From contig JAIQFF010000034.1 of the NCBI GenBank assembly GCA_020073395.1, positions 1-37,023 of the forward strand: a stretch of DNA of 37,023 nt. Reading direction: 5' to 3'. This stretch comes from Terriglobia bacterium (GTDB taxonomy: Bacteria > Acidobacteriota > Terriglobia > Terriglobales > Acidobacteriaceae). Shown here one piece after another: positions 1 to 8,020 of this stretch. Under the pieces are notes generated by a model. That model ran no database searches. It was not told the DNA's origin and worked only from the letters and a program-made list of their open reading frames with translations. Position 1 is the first letter of the stretch. Every line of letters starts with the position of its first letter. The position numbers and the translations under genes are program-made.

Positions 1-306
1 TACTTCATGGATTTCTGCATGACCGAATCCTGCGGCAAGTGCGTCCCGTGTCGCGTCGGCACCTACCAGATGCACCGCATTCTGAGCGCCATTACAAACA
101 TGACGGCCACGCCGCAGGACCTGGCCATGCTGGAGCAGTTGTGCGATCTGCTGAAGCACACCAGCCTGTGCGGTCTCGGACAGTCTGCGCCCAACCCGGT
201 GGTGAGCACGCTGAAGTCGTTTGCCGGGGAATACCAGGCTCACATCGAAGATCACAACTGCCCCGCTGGAGTTTGCGGCAAACAGCCCGTGGGAGCCGGC
301 CTATGA
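1..306 (+). CDS. hoxF: HoxF/NuoF-like hydrogenase diaphorase subunit, C-terminal fragment
   Basis: This is the 3' end of a gene that begins before the window. The visible 101 residues are the C-terminal iron-sulfur region of the NuoF/HoxF family: an [10 protein letters not shown] motif followed by a later LCGLG cysteine, which together bind a [4Fe-4S] cluster that takes electrons from FMN. In a bidirectional hydrogenase HoxF is the FMN- and NAD-binding diaphorase subunit. The stop codon overlaps the hoxU start as ATGA, showing tight translational coupling. Assignment to HoxF rather than NuoF rests on the hoxUYHW genes that follow. Only the C-terminal part can be judged, so NAD and FMN binding cannot be checked here. 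Confidence 0.9.
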   Translation, partial: YFMDFCMTESCGKCVPCRVGTYQMHRILSAITNMTATPQDLAMLEQLCDLLKHTSLCGLGQSAPNPVVSTLKSFAGEYQAHIEDHNCPAGVCGKQPVGAGL

Positions 307-1022
307 CCCTGGCTGCCGCGGTAAAGACGCTCAAGATCGATGGCCGCGATTGCAGTGCCCGGCCTGATGAGACCATTCTGGATGTTGCCCGCGAGAATAA
401 GATTTTTATTCCCCGCATGTGTCAACTCGAAGGTCTCTCCACCGTGGGTGCGTGCCGGCTGTGCCTGGTGGAAGTGAAAGGATCGAACAAACTGCTGCCT
501 TCCTGTGTGACTCACGTGGAAGAGGGCATGGAGGTCACAACCACTTCAGAACGGCTCGATCAGTATCGCAAGATGATCGTCGAGCTCATGTTTACCGAGC
601 GCAATCACATCTGCTCGGTCTGCGTCTCCAACGGACATTGCGAACTGCAGACCATGGCCCAGAAGCTGGATATTACGCACGTTCGCTTTCCCTATCGCTA
701 CCCGCAGGCGGAGGTGGATGCCTCGCATGACCGTTTCGTCATTGACCACAACCGCTGCATCCTGTGTACGCGTTGTGTTCGGGTATGCGATGAAATCGAG
801 GGCGCGCATACCTTGGACATAATGGGCCGCGGGATCGAGTCGCGGGTGATCACGGATCTCAACCAGCCCTGGGGATCGTCGGAAACCTGTACCGGTTGCG
901 GCAAATGCGTCCAGGTTTGTCCCACAGGCGCGTTGGTTGAACAGGGCCGTTCCGTTGCCGAGATGGAAAAACGCCGCAACTTCCTGCCTTACCTGACCCT
1001 GATGCGTGGGGAACACGAGTGA
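303..1022 (+). CDS. hoxU: HoxU, hydrogenase diaphorase electron-transfer subunit
   Basis: 239-residue NuoG-N-terminal-like subunit that carries electrons between HoxF (NAD side) and the HoxYH hydrogenase dimer in the cytoplasm. The N-terminal plant-type ferredoxin fold has a [2Fe-2S] set at C40, C51, C54 and C68. A His-Cys cluster typical of NuoG follows (H102, C104, C107, C113). Two ferredoxin-type [4Fe-4S] motifs come next ([11 protein letters not shown] and [11 protein letters not shown]). The length is that of HoxU rather than full NuoG. The start at 303 is chosen because it overlaps the hoxF stop (ATGA) and begins the conserved fold; an in-frame upstream extension would run inside hoxF. 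The 3' end overlaps hoxY by 4 nt. Confidence 0.95.
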   Translation: MTLAAAVKTLKIDGRDCSARPDETILDVARENKIFIPRMCQLEGLSTVGACRLCLVEVKGSNKLLPSCVTHVEEGMEVTTTSERLDQYRKMIVELMFTERNHICSVCVSNGHCELQTMAQKLDITHVRFPYRYPQAEVDASHDRFVIDHNRCILCTRCVRVCDEIEGAHTLDIMGRGIESRVITDLNQPWGSSETCTGCGKCVQVCPTGALVEQGRSVAEMEKRRNFLPYLTLMRGEHE

Positions 1023-1552
1023 GCAAGAAACGTCTCGCGACAGTCTGGCTCGATGGTTGTTCCGGATGTCACATGTCGTTTCTCGACATGGACGAGCGTC
1101 TGATCGCTCTCTTTGCAAAGGCAGACCTCGTGTACAGCCCGCTGGTGGACGCAAAGATCTTCCCCGAGAACGTGGACATCACCCTGGTGGAGGGCGCGGT
1201 CAGCAGTGAGGAAGACTTGCACAAGATTCAGACGGTGCGAGCGCGGACCAAGATTCTGGTTTCGCTGGGTGACTGTGCGGTGACGGCGAATGTCCCCGCC
1301 ATGCGCAATCCTTTCGGAACAAAATCGGTTTACGATCGGGCTTACTGCCAGAACGTGGCTCTCGATCCGGGGGTTCCCGATCAAGTGGTGCCACCCCTCC
1401 TGCCCTATGCGCGTCCGGTCCACGAGGTTGTGGCCGTGGATGTCTATGTTCCGGGCTGTCCGCCCTCTGCCGACGTGATTTTTTACGCCGTGACTGAATT
1501 GCTGGATGGCCGTCAACCGGCTTTGAGTTCTATGACGCGATTTGGAGCCTAG
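1019..1552 (+). CDS. hoxY: HoxY, small subunit of bidirectional [NiFe]-hydrogenase
   Basis: 177-residue small subunit that holds the proximal [4Fe-4S] cluster and passes electrons between the HoxH active site and HoxU. Four cysteines in the expected order are visible: C14 and C17 in the [12 protein letters not shown] motif, C86 in LGDC and C147 in VPGCPPSAD. The lack of a signal peptide and the short length fit the cytoplasmic group 3 enzymes rather than membrane uptake hydrogenases. The GTG start overlaps the hoxU stop (GTGA). Its TAG stop is part of the TAGGAG that serves as the hoxH ribosome binding site. Confidence 0.95.
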   Translation: MSKKRLATVWLDGCSGCHMSFLDMDERLIALFAKADLVYSPLVDAKIFPENVDITLVEGAVSSEEDLHKIQTVRARTKILVSLGDCAVTANVPAMRNPFGTKSVYDRAYCQNVALDPGVPDQVVPPLLPYARPVHEVVAVDVYVPGCPPSADVIFYAVTELLDGRQPALSSMTRFGA

Positions 1553-1560
1553 GAGCCGCA

Positions 1561-2991
1561 TTGGAACAGCGCAGAACCATCGTCATCGACCCTGTAACTC
1601 GAATCGAGGGGCACTCCAAGATTACGTTGCATCTTGACGATCAGGGCCGGGTGGAAGACGCCCGTTTCCACGTGACGCAGTTTCGCGGTTTCGAGAAATT
1701 TTGCGAAGGACGTCCGTTTTCCGAGATGCCGTCTCTGATGGCGCGCATTTGTGGTATTTGTCCGGTGAGCCACCTCATTGCGTCGGCGAAGGCCTGCGAC
1801 GCTCTTCTGGCGGTGAGAATCCCGCCCACCGCCGACAAATTGCGCCGCATCTTCAACCTGGCCCAGGTGGTGCAATCGCATGCCTTGAGCCTCTTTCATC
1901 TGTCTTCGCCCGACCTGTTGCTGGGCATGGATGCCGATCCGGCCAAGAGCAATCTGGTTGGCGTTTTGGAAAAGGATCCGGCCCTGGCCCGCGACGGCAT
2001 CGAATTGCGTAAGTTTGGCCAGCAGATCATTGAGCGCCTGGGAGGAAAGCGCATTCACCCGGCCTGGGTCGTGCCCGGCGGTGTAAGCGAACCACTGAGC
2101 GGGGCGGACCGCGACGCCATCCTGGAATCGGTCCCCGAAGCACTGGCTATCGCCCTGCGCACCATGGAGTGGTTCAAGGGGACCATGGAGCGTTTCCGCG
2201 AGGAGATCGCCACCTTCGGCAACTTCCCGACGCTCTTCATGGGTATCGTGAAAAAGGATGGTGGGCTGACCTTCTACGATGGCGACATCCGAATCACCGA
2301 CGCCTCCGTCAAAGTCGTCGCCGATGGCCTTGATCCGGCGCGCTATTTCGATTACATCGGGGAAAAGGTTGAATCCTGGAGCTACCTGAAGTCGGCTTAT
2401 TACAAACCCCGGGGATTCCCGGATGGAATCTATCGCGTGGGACCGCTGGCCCGCCTCAACGTAGCGGACCGATGTGGCACGCCCCGCGCCGACCAGGAAC
2501 TGGCGGAATTTCACGAACTGCAGCGCACCGCCGTGCTCAGTTCATTCCACTATCATCACGCGCGGCTGATCGAAATTCTCTATTGCATCGAGCGCATGGA
2601 GCAACTGCTTACCCATGCTGAAATCCTCGATAAGCATGTCCGCGCCATCGCGCGTCACAATGCGTTGGAGGGTGTGGGAGTGGCGGAGGCGCCGAGGGGC
2701 ACGCTGTTTCATCACTACAAGATTGACGAACAGGGACTGGTCCGTTGGGCCAACCTCATCATCGCCACCGGTCAGAATAATCTGGCCATGAACCGGAGCG
2801 TGCTGCAGGTCGCGAAGCACTTCGTGCACGGAGACCGCTTGACGCCTGGCGCGCTGAATCGAGTGGAAGCCGTCATCCGGGCCTATGATCCCTGCCTGAG
2901 CTGCTCGACACATGCTCTGGGACAAATGGCATTGCGCATTCAGCTGCTAAGCCCCATCGGGGAAGTGCTGGATGAAGTCGTTCGCTCCTGA
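1561..2991 (+). CDS. hoxH: HoxH, catalytic large subunit of bidirectional [NiFe]-hydrogenase
   Basis: 476-residue large subunit binding the Ni-Fe(CN)2CO centre that interconverts H2 with protons and electrons. The L1 motif [10 protein letters not shown] (R62, C64, C67, H71) and the L2 motif DPCLSCSTH (C445, C448, H451) are complete, so all four cysteine ligands are present. About 25 residues follow the final His, the C-terminal extension that an endopeptidase removes after nickel insertion; the matching protease hoxW is the next gene. A TTG start is used: AGGAG lies 5 nt upstream and residues [12 protein letters not shown] follow at the family's usual position. Together with hoxFUY this indicates a group 3d-type NAD-reducing hydrogenase. 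Confidence 0.96.
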   Translation: MEQRRTIVIDPVTRIEGHSKITLHLDDQGRVEDARFHVTQFRGFEKFCEGRPFSEMPSLMARICGICPVSHLIASAKACDALLAVRIPPTADKLRRIFNLAQVVQSHALSLFHLSSPDLLLGMDADPAKSNLVGVLEKDPALARDGIELRKFGQQIIERLGGKRIHPAWVVPGGVSEPLSGADRDAILESVPEALAIALRTMEWFKGTMERFREEIATFGNFPTLFMGIVKKDGGLTFYDGDIRITDASVKVVADGLDPARYFDYIGEKVESWSYLKSAYYKPRGFPDGIYRVGPLARLNVADRCGTPRADQELAEFHELQRTAVLSSFHYHHARLIEILYCIERMEQLLTHAEILDKHVRAIARHNALEGVGVAEAPRGTLFHHYKIDEQGLVRWANLIIATGQNNLAMNRSVLQVAKHFVHGDRLTPGALNRVEAVIRAYDPCLSCSTHALGQMALRIQLLSPIGEVLDEVVRS

Positions 2992-3024
2992 GCAGGGAGC
3001 GCGTGAAAATCCGATCATCCGCTT

Positions 3025-3483
3025 ATGACGCAGGTCCTCATTGTCGGCTACGGTAACCCGCTGCGCTGCGACGACGGCCTGGGTTGGAGTGCGGCGGAAG
3101 CGTTGTCGCGAAGCCTGCCGTTTCCAGAAATTGAAGTTGTCGTCTGCCATCAACTCACTCCGGAACTGGCTGATAGCTTGAGATCTGCCGATATCGCCTT
3201 TTTTATTGATGCCGCTCACGATGGTCAACCCGGAGAGCTGAGCTGCGAGGGTGTGACTTTACAGCTAGGGATCATCCGTTCTCACCAGATGTCTCCTGCT
3301 CACCTGCTCGCCCTGGCTCAACAACTCTATGGTGCAACGCCACGGGCCTTTACTGTTTCTTTGTGCGGCGAATGTTTCGACCACGGTGCGACCCTTTCCT
3401 CGACGGTGGAGACCGCTCTCCCAAAGTTGACGGCCCTGGTGGAAGGCTTGATTCGACAGACCATCGCGCAACCTTGCTGCTGA
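3025..3483 (+). CDS. hoxW: Hydrogenase maturation endopeptidase (HoxW/HycI type)
   Basis: 152-residue protease of the HycI/HybD/HoxW family, which cleaves the C-terminal extension of the hydrogenase large subunit once nickel is inserted. The N-terminal GYGNPLRCDDGLG matches the family signature, including the metal-sensing Asp. A second acidic residue lies in FFIDAAHDG and a His in RSHQMSP. It follows hoxH by 33 nt, fitting a dedicated role on HoxH. No clear Shine-Dalgarno precedes the ATG, so translation may depend on the upstream genes. It ends convergently only 25 nt from atpC, and I saw no obvious terminator in that gap. Confidence 0.9.
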   Translation: MTQVLIVGYGNPLRCDDGLGWSAAEALSRSLPFPEIEVVVCHQLTPELADSLRSADIAFFIDAAHDGQPGELSCEGVTLQLGIIRSHQMSPAHLLALAQQLYGATPRAFTVSLCGECFDHGATLSSTVETALPKLTALVEGLIRQTIAQPCC

Positions 3484-3508
3484 GAGTAAGGATCAAGAAG
3501 GCTGCAAC

Positions 3509-3937
3509 TTATTCGCGCTGCCGGCGCCTCTGATCGGTCTCGGCCGCTACCTCCAGCCGGGTTACGGCCCGCGTGAGAGCACGTTGTGCACGGGCGAAAT
3601 CGACTTTTGGGTCAGCGCTGTTAAGCCGCTGCCGGGCGCGCTTCCTGGCTTCCTCTGCCCGTTCCACGTTGATTTCTTCCGCCCGCTCCGCCGTCTCCGC
3701 CAAAACGCTCACCCGGTCAGGCAGCACCTCGGCAAAACCCCACGCAACCGCCAGATAGTGCGACTCTCCATTTTCCCGGTAGCTGATCTCGCCGATCCCC
3801 AGTTCGGTAATCAGGGGTGCGTGACCAGGCAGTATTCCGAGATACCCGTCCTTTCCAGGAATCTGCATTTCCTGGACCCTCTTCCGAACCAGCAGTCTTT
3901 CTGGCGTGACAATTTCGAGTTCGAACGTATGCGCCAC
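3509..3937 (-). CDS. atpC: F1Fo ATP synthase epsilon subunit
   Basis: 142-residue epsilon subunit of the F1 central stalk. The N-terminal beta-sandwich is recognisable from FELEIVTPERLL and the diagnostic GYLGILPGHAPLITELGIGEISY. The C-terminal third is a charged helical hairpin rich in Arg and Glu, the regulatory region that inhibits ATP hydrolysis. A GTG start at 3937 puts the first strand at the usual position; no strong ribosome binding site is visible. It is not next to atpD or any other atp gene: the upstream neighbour is an unrelated small hypothetical and the downstream one is convergent hoxW. It is therefore either a detached epsilon gene or a second copy. Confidence 0.92.
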   Translation of the reverse strand: MAHTFELEIVTPERLLVRKRVQEMQIPGKDGYLGILPGHAPLITELGIGEISYRENGESHYLAVAWGFAEVLPDRVSVLAETAERAEEINVERAEEARKRARQRLNSADPKVDFARAQRALTRAVTRLEVAAETDQRRRQRE

Positions 3938-3991
3938 TAATTGTCTGTTACCGGAAAAAGCCTGTCCATCTTGCGCCGTGAAGCACCGCGG

Positions 3992-4249
3992 TCAGGCTGC
4001 AACGTCAAGCTCTGTATCGACTATAAGCTCCTGTCTCAAAGTATGCACGATCGACAACGGAATGCGGACAAATCTCGATTTCCCGGATTTACGGGCGATC
4101 CCTTCAACTACAAACCCATCGCCGTCAGGAAAGGGATCCGAAACCAGATGGAACTCCTCGCCATACAGTCTCACCCGGCGCTCGCTTGCATAACCGAGTC
4201 CCCTGAGTTTCTCGCAAATGACGAATTGCTTATCGCTGTGTTTGCTCAT
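3992..4249 (-). CDS. Small conserved-looking hypothetical protein
   Basis: 85-residue soluble protein that I do not recognise. It has a basic N-terminal half, then a GEEFHLVSDPFPDGDGF segment and a Ser/Lys/Arg-rich RKSGKSR stretch, and looks like a small alpha/beta domain. There is no signal peptide or membrane segment. One cysteine is visible. It lies 54 nt upstream of atpC on the same strand, so the two may share a transcript. The coding frame is supported by the lack of a competing gene and ordinary codon use only; the start (ATG 4249) lacks a strong Shine-Dalgarno. Confidence 0.6.
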   Translation of the reverse strand: MSKHSDKQFVICEKLRGLGYASERRVRLYGEEFHLVSDPFPDGDGFVVEGIARKSGKSRFVRIPLSIVHTLRQELIVDTELDVAA

Positions 4250-4412
4250 GGCACAAACCCCGCTGTCCTTAGGTTGTCAGACACCAGATTGCAGAAACAT
4301 GTCTCGTTTCCTTAGCCGAAACGACTTAATATTGTTGTGAGTCTCCATGCTCAGGCTTCATGGTCTTCCGGTCGATTAGTCGGCTCGCGGCCAGGTATGC
4401 CATGACCCATCG

Positions 4413-5261
4413 CTAGAACAGATGAAATGTAACGTTAACCGTCGTTTCTACCTCGATGGGCTCGCCGTTCAACAGGAACGGCCGGTAACGCCATTGGCTG
4501 ACCGCCGCAATGGCAGCTGGCGCCAACATAGGATGTCCGCTCACAAGCTGGAGCTCCGTGATCAGGCCCTCTTTACTGATAATGGCTCTCAACACCACGT
4601 CGCCTTGTATCCGGGCTTGCCGGGCCAGAGTCGGATAGGCGGGTTCGATTTTCTGAATCAGCATTCCCCGGGTCACTCCCTGCGAAACCCGAACCCGTTT
4701 GGGCGGTATCGAGGGAGCTCTCAGGACCGCAGCCAGGGTCGAAGTCTGGTTGACAATGCCGCCAATTACCCCACCAAGTTGACCACCAGGAATTCCTCCC
4801 GCGACTCCTCCCACCACACCGCCCGTTGTGGACAAGGGTGGAGGCGGCTCCTCTTCACGGATCATCTGCACCTTCTCCGGTATCCGGGTGGGAGTGCGTA
4901 ACTGTCCGTTCAGCAGCTCGCTCTGGATCTGGCGGACAACTTTGGCCACCGCCTGCGCCGCAGGCGGGGGTGGCGGAGGCGGAGGCGGCGCTATCAGGAA
5001 TGTCAGCAACTGCTGTTTAGGGAGCACGTCGGTGAACATGAGAGGCACAACGATCAGGACGCCGATCACCAGGCACTGAAATATGAAGGAGAAGATGGCT
5101 GCAAACTTGCGGCGTTTACTTTCCTGTTCGCTTGCGTCCAACAGGCTATCGGCAAACAACGGTCGTTCTGGTAACGGGCCGGCCCGCGGAACCTTGACCG
5201 ATTCTCGAGGCTCGCCCGGGCTCTTAATTTGGGGCTCTAGGACCTCAGTTTCTATCGGCAT
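4413..5261 (-). CDS. TonB-like energy transducer protein
   Basis: 282-residue inner-membrane protein of the TonB family. After a cytoplasmic N-terminus of about 52 residues comes one membrane helix (about 53-76, FAAIFSFIFQCLVIGVLIVVPL), then a run of nine prolines, a Gly-rich periplasmic spacer (GGVVGGVAGGIPGG) and a C-terminal TonB domain (about 205-282) with AYPTLARQARIQGDVVLRA and the closing strand VNVTFHL. TonB proteins use the proton gradient through ExbBD to drive outer-membrane transporters; no exbB or exbD is nearby, so its partner is unknown. The long N-terminus is atypical for classical TonB. GGAGGG lies 5 nt before the ATG. It has its own tandem CRP/FNR-type promoter. Confidence 0.85.
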   Translation of the reverse strand: MPIETEVLEPQIKSPGEPRESVKVPRAGPLPERPLFADSLLDASEQESKRRKFAAIFSFIFQCLVIGVLIVVPLMFTDVLPKQQLLTFLIAPPPPPPPPPAAQAVAKVVRQIQSELLNGQLRTPTRIPEKVQMIREEEPPPPLSTTGGVVGGVAGGIPGGQLGGVIGGIVNQTSTLAAVLRAPSIPPKRVRVSQGVTRGMLIQKIEPAYPTLARQARIQGDVVLRAIISKEGLITELQLVSGHPMLAPAAIAAVSQWRYRPFLLNGEPIEVETTVNVTFHLF

Positions 5262-5294
5262 GATGCCCTCCAGTTAGACGCCCTTGCATGCCCT

Positions 5295-5360
5295 ATTCTC
5301 CATTCAGTGCTAAATGCGGCGCGGTGCCTGAGGTCACCCCTTTTTGTGATCGCAATCACA
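5295..5360 (-). promoter_or_regulatory. Tandem CRP/FNR-type operator and -10 of the tonB-like gene
   Basis: A perfect palindrome TGTGA-TCGCAA-TCACA lies at 5345-5360, and a weaker copy GGTGC-CTGAGG-TCACC at 5323-5338, with centres 22 bp apart. Reading on the minus strand, a -10-like GAGAAT lies at 5300-5295. The inner site is centred about 42 bp upstream of the inferred start (about 5288), a class II activator position to within 1 bp, and the strong site is about 64 bp upstream. The leader to the ATG at 5261 would be about 27 nt. Sites are seen in the sequence; the start point and the activator role are inferred. Confidence 0.75.
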
Positions 5361-5599
5361 GTCAAGGGAATGATGAGCTGCGAGGGGAGAGGGCTCCGTT
5401 TACCTGATTCTTTCCGAGGCGTTCAGACGGTCCGCGAGCGGAGGGTTTCAAGCAGACAAGAACCAATTGCCAATGCGAATGGCGCAGCGCGAAAGGAGGT
5501 GCGCCCAAGCAGAGAGGGTAAGAAGAAGGCTTTCGCGAGAGCGCGGAAGGGACGACCAGGCCTATGCTCTGGTTCTTCTATTATTCATGCGTCGCAAGT
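5361..5599. other. Intergenic stretch without a supported gene
   Basis: Between the tonB-like promoter and the end of the membrane-anchored hypothetical gene no reading frame has a convincing start and protein-like composition. The plus-strand frame running through it encodes an Arg-rich, low-complexity product that continues antisense into the next gene. The only structure seen is a hairpin at 5530-5549, listed separately. Confidence 0.5.
5530..5549 (-). terminator. Possible terminator hairpin after the hypothetical gene
   Basis: CTTTCGCG at 5530-5537 pairs with CGCGGAAG at 5542-5549 (8 bp including one wobble pair) around an AGAG loop. On the minus strand the stem is followed by a pyrimidine-rich, T-containing stretch rather than a clean T run. 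It lies about 50 nt after the stop of the minus-strand gene at 5600. Confidence 0.35.
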
Positions 5600-6268
5600 T
5601 CACTCGGCCGCAATCTGCCAGCCCTTGCCAACCTTCTCCAGAGCCAAGGTTGTCTTGACCGGTTCGGAGTGATAAAAATTGGCGCCGTATTTTTCGATCA
5701 GGGCTCCACGTTCCCAGGTATTGAAGCTCTTGACCAGCGGGCCCGATGCATCAAAGATCTCGCCTAATTGATTGGGTTGCCAAGCCCATGTGAAATCCAC
5801 TGTCGCATGGCTCGGATTGTTCATCGTGATTTTGGAGATTTCGACCAGCTTGCGCTCGGCAATTGGCACCACGTAGGTTTCCGTGCCGTCTTCTTCTTTG
5901 GTCGTTCTTACGCCCGCGATCCCCTGAAATTGCTTTTCACCCAGAGGAGTCAAGTTCACCGGGGTAACACGACCCTCGTCCTTCCCCAATTTCAATAAAC
6001 CAGCCTTCTCCAAAAGACGATAATTTGGATCGTGTGGCTTCACCGCCACACTGGCGGCGACTTTCCCCACGTGAACCTGAATTATCGCCGGCCTTTGTGC
6101 ATCGACTGCGTTGATCACCATAGTGGCCTCTTGTGGTGTGAGGACCTGCATGTTCTGCCACAAAAAGTATCCCGCGACACCGACTATCGCCAGGATCAGG
6201 GCCACGATCAGCAGCAATGGGATCGAGGAAGCTTCGCGTTCTTCCATTTCAAGTTCCTGTTCAAACAT
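5600..6268 (-). CDS. Membrane-anchored hypothetical protein
   Basis: 222-residue protein that I do not recognise. It has a short acidic N-terminus (about 15 residues), a single hydrophobic helix at about 16-38 (SIPLLLIVALILAIVGVAGYF) and a roughly 180-residue soluble C-terminal domain predicted to be outside the cytoplasm by the charge distribution. The soluble part contains no cysteine or obvious catalytic motif; it has several beta-rich segments and a Trp-rich FTWAWQPNQLG stretch. It follows the cysteine-rich membrane protein gene by 46 nt on the same strand and so probably shares its CRP/FNR-type promoter. AAGGTGG about 10 nt upstream may be its ribosome binding site. Confidence 0.7.
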   Translation of the reverse strand: MFEQELEMEEREASSIPLLLIVALILAIVGVAGYFLWQNMQVLTPQEATMVINAVDAQRPAIIQVHVGKVAASVAVKPHDPNYRLLEKAGLLKLGKDEGRVTPVNLTPLGEKQFQGIAGVRTTKEEDGTETYVVPIAERKLVEISKITMNNPSHATVDFTWAWQPNQLGEIFDASGPLVKSFNTWERGALIEKYGANFYHSEPVKTTLALEKVGKGWQIAAE

Positions 6269-6314
6269 CGGAGGTCACCACCTTTTTTTATAGAGTTCTT
6301 GCTCCACCCACTTA

Positions 6315-6863
6315 TCACCGTTTGCGATCTACGACCAGTTCCGGACGCTCCCTTCGGAACGTCTCGGCGATATGGCAGCTCCAGCAGACCGGCTTACAGG
6401 TCGAGAACAACTCTGGAAGACGCTCAGGTCGGACGCGTTTCCACTCAATCGTCTTGTGATCGGGTCCGACGAGGGCCGGGGCATGATCAAGATGATGAAG
6501 CCGTCCAAAGCGCCGGTGGCAATAGACACAATCCTGACCTTCATACCAGTTCGAAACGACGTTCCAAAGCAGGCAATTCTCCGGGTCGGCCTCAATCTGG
6601 CTCAGACACTCCTGGCCGCAATCACGACGCTCCGGCCAGCGCGAGCACTGATCCAAGCGAAGATCCGATTCACCGATGAAGATCCGGGTGGCCGCTCTTC
6701 CCGCTGCCACATCCACAGCCTCTTTCACGAGCGTCTCCGGACAGGTTATGAGCCGCTTGCCACGGTACATGAAATAGGTCTGCAGGGCCGGGATGATACG
6801 GGTGAGAAACAGGCCGACAGCCAAAGCCACGAGGGCGATAGCGAAAAGGGTTAATGTCGTCAT
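6315..6863 (-). CDS. Cysteine-rich membrane-anchored protein with two CxxCH motifs
   Basis: 182-residue protein of unknown function. One N-terminal membrane helix (about 3-25) is followed by a soluble domain with ten cysteines: C41 in ITCPET, C73, C82 and C86 in DCGQEC, C97, C112-xx-C115-H116, C156, and C160-xx-C163-H164. The CxxCH motifs resemble c-type haem sites. However, positive charges follow rather than precede the helix, which predicts the domain in the cytoplasm, where haem c would not be attached; metal binding is then likelier. I chose the ATG at 6863 over an upstream GTG because GGAGG lies 5 nt before it. It is the first gene of a two-gene unit with the 5600-6268 protein. Confidence 0.75.
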   Translation of the reverse strand: MTTLTLFAIALVALAVGLFLTRIIPALQTYFMYRGKRLITCPETLVKEAVDVAAGRAATRIFIGESDLRLDQCSRWPERRDCGQECLSQIEADPENCLLWNVVSNWYEGQDCVYCHRRFGRLHHLDHAPALVGPDHKTIEWKRVRPERLPELFSTCKPVCWSCHIAETFRRERPELVVDRKR

Positions 6864-6934
6864 AAGTGCCTCCACCCGGGAGGCTCAGCTGGCCAAGTAG
6901 GAAGCTCGGAGCTCCCGGACATCCTTGCGCCCCC

Positions 6935-6999
6935 ATTGTCGCGTCCTGATGAAGGAACCGCAGTGCTTTTCATCACCGAGAGATGTGATTGGCCTCACC
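6935..6999 (-). promoter_or_regulatory. Tandem CRP/FNR-type operator and -10 of the cysteine-rich membrane gene
   Basis: The outer site is TGTGA-TTGGCC-TCACC at 6984-6999 and the inner site AGTGC-TTTTCA-TCACC at 6962-6977, with centres 22 bp apart. On the minus strand GACAAT at 6940-6935 is a 4-of-6 match to the -10 consensus and puts the inner site exactly at -41.5. The inferred transcript start is about 6928, leaving a 65-nt leader to the ATG at 6863. The rest of the 6864-7218 gap shows only this and the cytochrome leader. Confidence 0.65.
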
Positions 7000-7142
7000 G
7001 GCCCTGGCTATGCGGGGAGCCTGTCGAAGCCAGCCATGAGGTTCGCGGCCCTGCTGGTTATGTCATGCTTTGGGCGACCTGACCTCTGAGGCAAAGGGGC
7101 TTGTTCGGGCAGGATAAGGATATCAACCCAGGGCCGGGCCGG

Positions 7143-7150
7143 TATACAAT
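7143..7150 (+). promoter_or_regulatory. Possible -10 element of the cytochrome c gene
   Basis: TATACAAT lies about 70 nt upstream of the cytochrome ATG. It contains TACAAT, a 5-of-6 match to the -10 consensus. No good -35 hexamer and no CRP/FNR-type palindrome was found at the expected distance, so this promoter appears to be outside the local regulon. Confidence 0.35.
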
Positions 7151-7218
7151 CGTTGCCGCTTTCAGAGTCAAGAAAAATTCGAAATTCACTACCCGCCATG
7201 TCGTGCAAGGAGAGACCA

Positions 7219-7656
7219 ATGCTCGTGCGAAGAATCATCCAGGTTCTGATGGTGGTGGCCGCATTCGCGGTCACGTCAGGAGCGCAAGAACAGCCCAAGA
7301 AATCCATCCAGCATGTGCCCATGAAGGGTACGTCAGCAGCTTCGGGTAAAGAGATGTACATCAGTTACTGCGCCGTGTGCCACGGCACAGACGGCAAAGG
7401 CAACGGCCCTGCGGCCGAGGCACTGAAGACCCCGCCCTCCGACCTCACCATGTTGAGCAAGAACAGCGATGGAAAGTATCCCGCACTCAAGGTCGGCTCA
7501 GCCATCCGCGGCGATGCCGCGGTAGCAGCGCATGGCAGCAAAGATATGCCGGTCTGGGGGCACCTGTTCCGCACAATCAGCGGGGGCCACGAATCTCAAG
7601 TGGACCAGCGGGTTGCCAACCTGATCAGCTATATCAAAACTCTACAGGCACAATAG
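7219..7656 (+). CDS. Class I c-type cytochrome, exported
   Basis: 145-residue monohaem cytochrome. A Sec signal peptide (about 1-22, basic MLVRR then a hydrophobic stretch ending near SGA/Q) directs it to the periplasm. The haem site is C51-AV-C54-H55 and the likely sixth ligand is M110 in KDMPVWG, both in the order usual for class I cytochromes. The mature domain of about 120 residues is typical of small soluble electron carriers. AAGGAG lies 4-9 nt before the ATG at 7219; the longer in-frame version lacks this. It stands alone, so its donor and acceptor cannot be told; the CxxCH membrane protein gene is divergent. Confidence 0.9.
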   Translation: MLVRRIIQVLMVVAAFAVTSGAQEQPKKSIQHVPMKGTSAASGKEMYISYCAVCHGTDGKGNGPAAEALKTPPSDLTMLSKNSDGKYPALKVGSAIRGDAAVAAHGSKDMPVWGHLFRTISGGHESQVDQRVANLISYIKTLQAQ

Positions 7657-7678
7657 CAGCGGCCGTGGGATGCTGGCC

Positions 7679-7716
7679 CCCAATTCGCCATTGGGATCAC
7701 CGCCCCGAAAAGGGCT
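7679..7716 (+). terminator. Two small hairpins after the cytochrome c gene
   Basis: CCCAAT at 7679-7684 pairs with ATTGGG at 7690-7695 around a 5-nt loop, and a weaker GCCC/GGGC hairpin follows at about 7702-7716. Neither is followed by a T run, so intrinsic termination is only a possibility. The rest of the 7657-8020 gap holds the pfp promoter and no supported gene. Confidence 0.3.
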
Positions 7717-7920
7717 GTCGTGGTCGTACCGCACCTCCACGACGGCCCCGTGGCGAGTCCTGACGATTGCGAGGATTCCCCCGAACGCAGGTGTCTTCCC
7801 CCTCGCTCACCCCTGCAAATACTCGTTGTCACATGCAACTGTCGTCGGGGCCGTTTCTTTCGGCTACCACTGCGTTTGACCGCGAGGGGGGATTCATCGG
7901 AACCCGCATGGAGTACTTTG

Positions 7921-7984
7921 GCCGGATTGGATCACAGCTCGATGTGATCAAGCGCACTTGCAGGACGGCAATGCCTGGTTTAGT
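7921..7984 (+). promoter_or_regulatory. Tandem CRP/FNR-type operator and -10 of the phosphofructokinase gene
   Basis: The inner site TGTGA-TCAAGC-GCACT is at 7943-7958 and the outer, degenerate site GCCGG-ATTGGA-TCACA at 7921-7936, with centres 22 bp apart. The good half-sites face away from each other, giving a perfect inverted repeat GATCACA/TGTGATC at 7930-7949. TTTAGT at 7979-7984 is a 4-of-6 -10 match, putting the inner site near -40.5. The leader to the GTG at 8021 would be about 30 nt. This is the weakest member of the set. Confidence 0.5.
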
Positions 7985-8020
7985 AGTAGGTTCTGGCTCC
8001 GAAAACGAGGAAGGTGGAAC

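Noticed and set aside
1549..2514. Long open frame antisense to hoxH (321 codons)
   Set aside because: It lies wholly opposite a gene with clear hydrogenase motifs and has no recognisable protein features; high GC creates such frames.
4960..4995. G-rich run on the plus strand within the tonB-like gene
   Set aside because: Explained by the polyproline codons on the other strand; G-quadruplex formation is possible but there is no sign of a function.
7036..7089. 17-codon frame with a signal-peptide-like sequence ending near MSC
   Set aside because: Too short, no ribosome binding site, probably chance.
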